Shown: positions 57,314 through 64,000 of the stretch, piece by piece
How positions within the stretch are numbered: the stretch's first letter is position 1
How the letters are laid out: the number at the start of each line of letters is the position of its first letter
Source of the DNA: Amorphophallus konjac
Lineage: Eukaryota > Streptophyta > Magnoliopsida > Alismatales > Araceae
DNA length: 64,000 bases
Assembly (NCBI GenBank): GCA_022559845.1
Contig: CM040118.1
Span: 159,484,331-159,548,330, forward strand
Direction: 5' to 3'
Made by a program: the position numbers and the translations under genes
The notes under the pieces: generated by a model
Database searches by the model: none
Seen by the model: the letters and a program-made list of their open reading frames with translations, nothing else
Told to the model about the DNA's origin: nothing

Positions 57314-57481
57314 CGTTCAAGGCTAGGGTGAGAATGGGAGAGAGTGAGAAAGATAGAGAGAGGGAGAACGAGGGTTGTGGTTAGGGTTGCAGAAGGGGGA
57401 AAGAAAGAGAAGAAAGAGAAAATAGGACGAAGGGAGGAAGAAGAAAGGGGGGAAAAGGCCTTTTGGCATTCGAAAAGAAGA

Positions 57482-57889
57482 CACGCCTTGAGGAAGGGTG
57501 TGTTTTGTGGAATTGACGCCCATGAGTCTGGGCGTGTTTTTACAATTGACGACGCTATCTGAGGCGTTATTTTGTTTTGCATGGGGAATGATAACCGTCG
57601 TCAGACGCATTCAATATGGGTTGATTGATGTGATGGAAGTAATAATTGCTGTTTCTGATTAACATCTGAGCTTGAGGCGTTATTTTGGCAAAACGTGGCT
57701 TTGCTGAGGGCGTTACTTTTAAGATTTCAACGAATATATTTTGAGAATTTGAATCAATTCACGCCCTATTTTAAGTCGTTATTCAGTTAACGCCCATTCA
57801 TGGAGGCGTCAAATTTGTGAGCTAGAATATTGAAAGCGGCGTATGCGGAGGCGTCACTTTTAGAATTAACGACATCGCTTGAGGCGTTA
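57482..57889. repeat. Hairpin modules between the two antisense genes
   Basis: About nine modules upstream of antisense gene 1 (its promoter side), for example GACGCCCATGAGTCTGGGCGT and AACGCCCATTCATGGAGGCGT. Confidence 0.8.
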
Positions 57890-57995
57890 TTTGCAACAGA
57901 ATCTCAGGTTATTGGAAGATTTGATCGTAAACACTTTGAAATTGGCTCAATAAGAACGTATTATTGATTTATCAGAAAAGGAAGATTACACTGCT

Positions 57996-59396
57996 TCAAT
58001 GAGTCATTTTGGGCCTCAATTTTCTCAAAGCAATAACATAAGACTTCCATTCATCTATGTCTTCTTCCAAGCTTTCCACAGATTGATGAGCTTTATTGAT
58101 TTTCCACAAAGCTTGGATTGTGGTTGTTTCTTCTCCATCTTCATTGCCGCCAAGGTCTCTTGTCTTGATAGGAGGGAGGTGTGATGGATCCTCGAATATT
58201 TACCGTGGAAGCCCGAGTTGAGGAAGGCATCGGTGTGAATTATACAAAACGAATTCTGAAGCGCCTATGAGTCGAAGGTCCGTGCCGGGGGAGAATCTTG
58301 CACGGAGTTCTTGAGTCTTGAGTATTCCCGGTGCGCAAGTGAAGAGGTTCTTTGGCATCACTTTGAGGTGTTCTCTCCATTCCACTCTCTTCTTGATTTG
58401 AGGAATTCGGTTCATCACTCTATTGCTTATCCCAAGTGAACCGGTTATATAAAAGAGTGGGCTTTTTGAGAAGATTCTTGAGGATTGTTGGGCTTCATCA
58501 CATGGATCAAATTTGAAGTGAAGGTCTACCCAACTAGAGAGTGCTAGCATGCATCCGTAGATGGGCCTTCCCTTTGCCGCCGAGGTAAGCCCGCTATAGA
58601 GATAGGCTAGAATAGCCGGTCCCACTCTCTCTCTTTCCCATAGGCTAACCACGGCGCTTAATTGGGCTTCTTCTAGAAGGTCCTCCGTGGATGGGAATAA
58701 GAGTGCTCCTGCTAAGCATACCACGAAGGCCTTGGTTACCTTTTCTATCTCTTCTTCTTCTTTAGCTTGATCCGCTCTCTTGTACACCCATGAAGCGAGC
58801 TTTAGAAGATTGATTCCTTTGGTAACTTTGATTTGATTCACTAAGTTTGGGCTAGGTATCAATGTGGTTAATAGCTCGTGAGAAGAAATTGGTTTTAGCA
58901 TGTTGGCCATTTTCTCTTCATCCCCTTGCTTCAATCTCTTCAAGCCTAAGATCAATTTTAATTCTTCTAATAGAATTGTGGCTTCAAAAGTTGAGAAAAG
59001 GAAGGTATGAGTAGAAGGATGCCATATCTCTACAAGAGCTCCTATAGCTGCCCAATCTAAGTCGATTTGATCATAGTGTTTGGCATGGGTAACTAGACCT
59101 AAGAGATGCCATCTAGACACATAAACCCTTATATCTGAAGAAAATTTGGAGAGGATAAGTGGCAGCCACTTAATTTTTGTAAATCTCCTAGCTCCTGGGA
59201 CATTTGGATAATCCTGTGGGAGAAAGAAAAGAAGGAGAATGCATGAGCGACAGAAGTAGTTCAGTGAAGATAAGAAAAGAAAAGAACAGAAGAAATAATA
59301 CTTTACCTGGTTCATGGAGATTCTACTGCTGATATGCCCATTAATCTCAGTTAATCTGGGAGTTGAGGACTTTGATCTCTTAATTGCCCTTTCCAT
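57996..59396 (-). CDS. Antisense PMD/DUF7745-like gene 2 of element C
   Basis: The start MERAIKRSKSS at 59396 (basic, NLS-like) lies about 100 bp after a TATA box. Exon 1 is 59396-59307; an in-frame 93-nt intron (59306-59214, GTAAAG...CCACAG) is likely removed because it encodes an implausible Phe/Leu-rich stretch. Exon 2 has YVSRWHLLGLVTHAKHYD, then IGALVEIWHPSTHTFLF and ATILLEELKLILGLKRL, the plant mobile domain signature, and a C-terminal LYNSHRCLPQLGLPR segment. TAA at 58200-58202 stops it, but the frame stays open and protein-like (NKAHQSVESLEEDIDEW) for 67 more codons to TGA 57996-57998, so the TAA is probably a nonsense mutation. DUF7745 resemblance is from memory. Function unknown. 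Confidence 0.75.
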
Positions 59397-59491
59397 CTCC
59401 GGTTTGCGAAAAGAACACGAACAGGAGAAGAAGCAGCAGAAGAAACAGAGCTCCGAAGGATTGCTTTGTTTGATTTGAGGAAGTGCCTTCC

Positions 59492-59498
59492 CTTTATA
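59492..59498 (-). promoter_or_regulatory. TATA box of antisense gene 2
   Basis: TATAAAG on the minus strand, 96 bp before the ATG, followed by a CT-rich leader without upstream ATG. Confidence 0.55.
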
Positions 59499-60827
59499 GA
59501 AGTCCGGTGGGGGTCTTAAGGCTGTTCGGAGTTAGAAAGTTTATGGCTATTAGGACTGGGTTTAGCTTTCGAATCGGAAACGGAAGCTTGTGCTTAATTA
59601 ACGCCTTCTGTTAGGGCGTCAATTGTTGAATTGACGACCTGACTGAGGTCGTGTTTTATTTCACGCCCTTGAGAGGGTCGTTTTCTTCTTGAACTCTTGG
59701 TGAATTTAACGCCTCAGTGAAAGGCGTGTTTTATCTATTGACGCCCTGATGTCAGGCGCTTTTTATGTTTTTGACGCCGTTCTATCCAGGCGTGAATTTT
59801 TGAGCTTATGAATTTGCTTCCCTCCATGCTTTGATGAACTTAAGTGCTATTATTTCGTTGGAATTATTTTTAATTTAGCACTTATGATCATGTCATGCTT
59901 TGAATTGAGGGTTATTCATATTGAAATTGTGGGAGGGCTAATGAACATTCAAGTACAGAGGATTGCAGGTTTCGAGATGCCCGGATCATTGTTGGAGTAA
60001 CATCATGTTGTAAGCATTATTATTATATGGTATTCTATGTTATTATAATATATCAAGGACCTTGTGGTTCTGATGAACCTGGAATTTGAGTTCCCCTTCA
60101 TCAAAAACGGTGATAATTCCAGGAGAATCTTGATCACACGGATAGACCGTTGAGTCATTAAAGGTCTGGGACGATGGTTCCACTTTCTGGGTTGATGCGC
60201 GGACAAACAGGCTTCGGCTTAGTGTCAGCTCAGAGATTTAGATTCTTGACCAAATCTAGATGGCTTAACAATATTATCCTTGGTTATTTTCTATTTTTTA
60301 GTTTGTTTTAATCTTTTCTTTTAGCCCAGCATGCATCATGTAGGACTTTGAGCTTCATGATGAAAATCTTCATATTATGGCAATAATGAAGGTCACTCGC
60401 TCTTGATTGAGTTGACATGAGATATTCCACTCCAAATCGAATACTTTATTATCTCTGAAGCCGCTCAGGCTGGTTCCTTGAAAATGTCCCTTTGCTGGGT
60501 CTTCATCTCAATTCCCTTTATTTTTCTACAAATCTACCTTGGTTGTAGCACGTCCACGTTGGTTGGTAACCGCTCTCCAATGGTGTCTCCCTATCGTGCT
60601 GCGCGAACATTTTATTTACTTAGTTTAGTCTCCTCCATCCAGCAAATCGATGCTTCCTTGGAATTACCCGGAGTTGTTTCACTTTGAATCTTGGAATGAT
60701 TTCTAATGCTTGGTGTCTGAGGCGTGTCACATCACACATTGACATCTACTTATCAGTTCATTCCACTTCATTCCATTTGTTGCACTTTCACCTTCATTCC
60801 GTCTCACTCCCTTGCAAAGCAGACGCC
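59499..60827. other. Element C spacer between antisense gene 2 and 3' LTR
   Basis: No gene. Modules at 59600-59795; the rest is unremarkable AT-rich DNA. Confidence 0.7.
59600..59795. repeat. Hairpin modules upstream of antisense gene 2
   Basis: Six modules, for example AACGCCTTCTGTTAGGGCGT and GACGACCTGACTGAGGTCGT, directly upstream of the antisense TATA box. Confidence 0.85.
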
Positions 60828-60839
60828 AAGGCGGGGCAG
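60828..60839 (+). other. Polypurine tract of element C
   Basis: AAGGCGGGGCAG, one base before the TGTAGACACG LTR start. Two pyrimidines make it imperfect. Confidence 0.6.
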
Positions 60840-60840
60840 C

Positions 60841-62134
60841 TGTAGACACGCCAAAATTGATGCTATGTTGATCAAATCTCATGTCACTATGTTGACGCCC
60901 CAAAGTGAAGTTCAATACATTCATAATATGAAGTTTTTCTATTTTTGTGTGTTTTTGGTTCGTTCTTGCATTTTTGTGATTCGCGACCTGAAGAGGGGCG
61001 TTATTTTTAAAGTGACCTTACCTAGGGCGTGTTCAAAAGAAAGGACGACCAAATGTCAGGGCGTCAATTCCTGGTATTATCCGGTTTCAAAATAAATTCC
61101 AATTACTGATTGGCGTCCTTCCTCAGGGCGTGTTTTTAAGTAACGTCTTTGTCTCAGGCGTTTTCTCATAATTTTCAAATAAAGAAAGTTTTATTGCCAA
61201 ATTTAAATCTAGGAGTTGACGCCTTTGTTAGGGTCGTGTTTTTGAGTGACGTCTTGATGTAGGTCGTCAATTTAGAATTTGACGCCCTTTTGAAGGTCGT
61301 GTTTTATCCTTCAGAGTCGTGTTTGAGTATGCCTTTCCTAAATAGTTCCTTACCTCCAATGGTCTCCTTGCTCGATTGGAACTAGAGTCCTGCCTTCTTT
61401 TGATCATTACCCGTTCTTATCTTTCCAAATTTGAGGTTATCTTGGATCTGGAACCCTATATAGGGATGTCTTGATCGACCTCGCGCGAGGTTAGCAGCAA
61501 GAGGCAGAGAGCAGAGAACACACAGGCGCACAGAGGCTCTCTTCATCTTCTTCCTGTACGATCTTTTAGAAGAGCTCTCTGCTTCCTCTTCTTCCTCCCG
61601 GCAACACCAGCCTCAGTTCCCCTCTACTGTCGTCAGGGGCAACAGGGGTCTTTTGCTTTATCTATTTGCATTTTCCATCGGTCATCATCCACTGTTTTCT
61701 TTTCTTGCATTAGTTTAGTATCATATTTCTCCTCTCCCTAGTTCTTTAGGGGTTTTAAAACAAACAAAAAAAAAGGTGCGCATGTCATGTTTCTTTTTTC
61801 ATCATATGGTTTATTGGGATTGATACTACATTCACTCGGCTGATCCACTTCCTTTTGCTTGTTTGTTTTGTCTTTGTGCAAGGGTAATCAACAAGGAAAA
61901 CCCCCTTCATCGGCCGGCCGATTGAAGGAGGAGGAAGGAATTCACAATCCATCCCGCATCCCTCTTATCACCAGGTACTCGCGATCATTTGTCTTATTAT
62001 TGAGGTAACCCCTCTGGCGATCACACTCCTTTATAGCACCACGTGCTTTCTTTTGTCTTTGTTATCATCTCCACCCTTTTACATATCTCATGTGAGTGGT
62101 TTGTTCCACTTGTGTGGATTTATCACGATCTACA
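60841..62134 (+). repeat. 3' LTR of element C (1294 bp)
   Basis: Matches the 5' LTR with about 22 substitutions and one single-base indel counted by eye. TATA at 61456-61463; modules at 60982-61301. Confidence 0.96.
60982..61301. repeat. Hairpin modules in element C 3' LTR
   Basis: The same series as at 41617-41936. Several sites differing from the 5' LTR lie in module arms (GGACGT against GGGCGT, GGGCAT against GGGCGT); in both the 3' copy has the better-matching arm. Confidence 0.8.
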
Positions 62135-62139
62135 TTAGG
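62135..62139. other. Right target-site duplication of element C
   Basis: TTAGG, followed by the continuation of element B's LTR (GTTAGGGTTTCGGAG). Confidence 0.85.
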
Positions 62140-62486
62140 GTTAGGGTTTCGGAGAATAACTAGAGGGGAAATGATATCTTAATCCTAGCCTTTCATTTGC
62201 ATCTGGTTTTAGCTTAAATGGTCGGGTATTGGGCTCTAATTTTATGTTTTAAGGTCCGATTAGGCTAAGTGTGGATTTGGGCCTTAATCTGCTAATTAGA
62301 CTTATTTAGAGATTGTATTTGGGCTGGTCATAGAAGACAATTTTACTAAACATTTTATCCTCTACATGATTCTAATTTTTCTAGATTTTTATAAAATGGT
62401 CAAAATTTTACTTATTCTATTTCTTAAGGAATTTCATGTTAATTTTCTCAAAATTTTTTTATTCATTAATATACCGGGGTGCTACA
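62140..62486 (-). repeat. 5' LTR of element B, part 2
   Basis: Matches 30867-31212 and ends GGGGTGCTACA as the other LTR does. Joined to 38604-41474 it gives 3218 bp, one base from the 3' LTR length. Confidence 0.93.
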
Positions 62487-62491
62487 CTGCT
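62487..62491. other. Right target-site duplication of element B
   Basis: CTGCT, against TTGCT at 27991-27995. Confidence 0.6.
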
Positions 62492-62901
62492 CGTGTGGCT
62501 CCTGCGGATCTGTCACCATACCAGGTATCGCGGAGTATGCTCCACTCTAAGTAATCGTCACCTGCTCATCCCGTATATATTCGATATGCACATGCTGCTG
62601 TGGGAATGAGGCTAGTGGTGGACACTCCAGGGTAGGGTCACTCTCAAAGGAAGGAGACGGCTCAATGACTCACTAGGAATCACTGCGGAGTCCCTATATG
62701 TGACTAGACCCGAGATATTGAGGTAGAGCCGATGCCACATTCTGACAAGTTGTACAACGTACGCAGTAGACCTAACTTGCCTCACACTCGAAATAGACTG
62801 ACATCGCGAGCTGACATGAGATCGACTAGACTCGACGCATGTAGACTCCTAACAAACTGTACAAAAGAAAACACACTTCTATGTCCTAGACAAGCCTAAT
62901 A
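62492..62901. other. Unassigned DNA right of element B
   Basis: No gene recognised. It should be the continuation of the DNA left of 27991. Confidence 0.5.
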
Positions 62902-63960
62902 CTATGTAGACCCATGCATATGCAATGGTTGACCAGGGCATCCGAATGTATGCCAAGCATACACTCGAGGCAACCGGTGGTTGGCGGAATGGGGGACTCC
63001 TAGACTCCCAAAAATGTACCATGCATGCAAGGACTTCCTATTGGACTGGGGAGGTTTGGGTGGGCCAGGAGAGTTGAATGCACCTGTCTCATCACCCCTA
63101 TATGTATGTATATCTCGCCAGTGAATGGGCTTGATGAGTGTAGATGGCTCGGCCCATGGGGAAGGGGTGTGATAGGAGACTTCCTTGATAAGGTGAAATG
63201 GAAAAGGTGGGTCATAAGGTTCACTTGGGAAGGGGTCGAAAGGATCAAAGAAGATGTGACCCCTTGAGCTAGGTTCCCACATGTCACGGTCCCATGTTTG
63301 GAATTGAAGGTGTAAATGGTCACCTTCATGCACTAGGGTAGATGGGACGATGGTCTCATGTAGAAGGTATGGTTCCTCTCTTGGGATAAGTGTAATGAAA
63401 TTAGGCTCACCAGGAATGGGGAGGAGCAAAAGGATCTCCGTGGTGACATGACCCTCAGTGCACACAGAGGTAATGGACCCCAATGCCGGATGTGTGAAGC
63501 TACGACTATGGAGTTGGTCGAAGCCTTGGGCCAACATGTTTGTCAACTTCCATTGCTAGTCTAATCCCTTAAGAAGGTCATCCAGTGTATCAACATGGTG
63601 ACAAGACCGAAAAGTGGTATGTAATGAGTTGACTGGCACTATTTGTAGTGCGGGGTCCATGGATGGGTAGAAAAAGGCTTTAGGGACTAACCCTTGCTTG
63701 AGCCAGCTAAGAAGTGGCTTAACAATGACAATCTCACCCTTAGTAAGTAGGTATGGCTCTGGCTGAAGTTTGAAGGGTGAAGGTTCTAGCATGACATCTC
63801 CTTCGGTTGGGGAAGGGACTTTCTCCATGATGGGGAGAGGACTTGGGGACTCCGTAGACAGCACCGGGTTCAGACTACCGGCTACTACCTCCTTAGGCTC
63901 GGGCAAGAGTCGTGCCAACATCCTATCCCTCCTATCCATCCGGTCCATAAACATTTGCAA
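62902..63960 (-). pseudogene. Unknown reading frame, probably repeat-derived
   Basis: One minus-strand frame, open except for a TAG at 63556-63558. The N-terminal part starts with a charged MDRMDRRDRMLARLLPEPKE stretch followed by a Pro/Ser/Glu-rich region. The second part is rich in Pro, His and Phe (DPFDPFPSEPYDPPFPFHL). I do not recognise a domain, signal peptide or membrane segment. The position in a repeat region and the lone nonsense codon suggest a decayed mobile-element protein, perhaps gag-like. It could continue past the window edge, since no upstream stop is visible before 64000 in what I read. Confidence 0.4.
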
Positions 63961-64000
63961 GAGATCATCTAAGGTGCGGTTTGGACTATGGGCATCATGG

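Larger units (their letters stand above)
41475..62134 (+). mobile_element. Element C: 20.66-kb Ty3/gypsy, Tat-like, with antisense PMD genes
   Basis: Complete element with LTRs of 1295 and 1294 bp, target duplication, primer site and purine tract. The plus strand holds gag, protease with G-patch, RT, RNase H, a second archaeal-type RNase H and integrase; the double RNase H marks the Tat branch. The 8.7 kb between integrase and 3' LTR carries two antisense genes. Hairpin modules fill the noncoding parts. About 22 LTR mismatches by eye make it the youngest insertion here, yet gag-pol already has several stops and a frameshift. Confidence 0.95.
27996..62486 (-). mobile_element. Element B: Ty3/gypsy chromovirus-like (Del/Tekay-type), split by element C
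   Basis: Minus-strand element with two 3.2-kb LTRs, an initiator-Met primer site, two-knuckle gag, protease, RT, RNase H, integrase and a chromodomain-like end. Long LTRs and this gene order fit the Del/Tekay group. Its own length is about 13.8 kb; element C (20.66 kb) sits inside the 5' LTR, repeat D2 inside gag and a LINE fragment in the leader. Flanking TTGCT/CTGCT supports both outer ends. The pol frame has several stops and one frameshift, so the copy is inactive. Confidence 0.9.

Noticed and set aside
56821..57384. Plus-strand frame rich in Leu, Arg and His over antisense exon 1
   Set aside because: It is the complement of the acidic Glu-rich exon; the exon has a splice donor in the right phase and a protein-like start, the plus frame has neither.
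59214..59306. Membrane segment (Phe/Leu-rich) in antisense gene 2
   Set aside because: The stretch starts with GTAAAG and ends with CCACAG, both in phase 0 and T-rich, so it is best read as an intron that happens to lack stops.
41600..61310. Regular short inverted repeats resembling a CRISPR array
   Set aside because: Spacing and unit sequence vary, arms co-vary, no cas genes are present, and the host is a plant. They are retrotransposon noncoding modules.
1..64000. Host protein-coding, rRNA or tRNA genes
   Set aside because: Every recognisable domain belongs to a retroelement or to genes carried by one; nothing else with consistent coding signal was seen.

Overview
The window comes from a plant nuclear genome, very probably a flowering plant with a large, repeat-rich genome. 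The evidence is a stack of nested LTR retrotransposons of plant lineages (chromovirus-like and Tat-like Ty3/gypsy, Sirevirus-like Ty1/copia), a LINE with a plant-type RNase H tail, initiator-Met-tRNA primer sites, and short AT-rich GT-AG introns. I see no ordinary host gene, rRNA or tRNA gene. Almost every base that can be assigned belongs to a mobile element.

Layout. 1-567: end of a Sirevirus-type LTR (minus). 568-4218: 5'-truncated Ty3/gypsy element A (plus) with its 3' LTR at 2841-4218. 4219-9640: tandem-repeat-rich noncoding DNA with several minisatellites. About 9641-18505: Ty1/copia element E (minus), with one uninterrupted frame from gag to RNase H decayed only by stop codons, and a 5' LTR carrying about 40 copies of TGTAYAGACTT. 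18506-24570: 3' end of another Ty3/gypsy element (F, plus) with polypurine tract and LTR start, interrupted by a copia solo LTR (18883-21155, perfect TGAGG duplication). 24580-26003: inverted repeat with two arms of about 660 bp. About 26020-27990: dispersed repeat D1. 27996-62486: Ty3/gypsy chromovirus-like element B (minus) with 3.2-kb LTRs. B carries a second repeat (D2) in gag, a LINE fragment with a 14-bp target duplication in its leader, and inside its 5' LTR a whole 20.66-kb Tat-like element C (41475-62134, plus; target duplication TTAGA/TTAGG). 62487-64000: unassigned DNA with a minus-strand reading frame of unknown nature.

Element C is the highlight. Besides gag, protease, G-patch, RT, two RNase H domains and integrase on the plus strand, its 8.7-kb region downstream of pol holds two genes in antisense. 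Both look like plant mobile domain (PMD) family genes. One has eight exons that all begin and end in phase 0, ending in coiled coils; the other has its own TATA box. All noncoding compartments of C (LTRs, leader, spacers and intron 1 of the first antisense gene) are studded with modules of about 22 nt of the form ACGCC-N(about 10)-GGCGT. Comparable short inverted-repeat modules with different sequences occur in the LTRs of elements A and B and in two Sirevirus LTRs, so several unrelated families share the same architecture.

Decay and order. LTRs of C differ at about 22 sites by eye over 1.29 kb. LTRs of B differ by a few percent, which fits C having entered B later. Coding frames are broken mainly by stops that are one G:C to A:T change from the residue expected there, as expected for deamination of methylated cytosines in silenced repeats.
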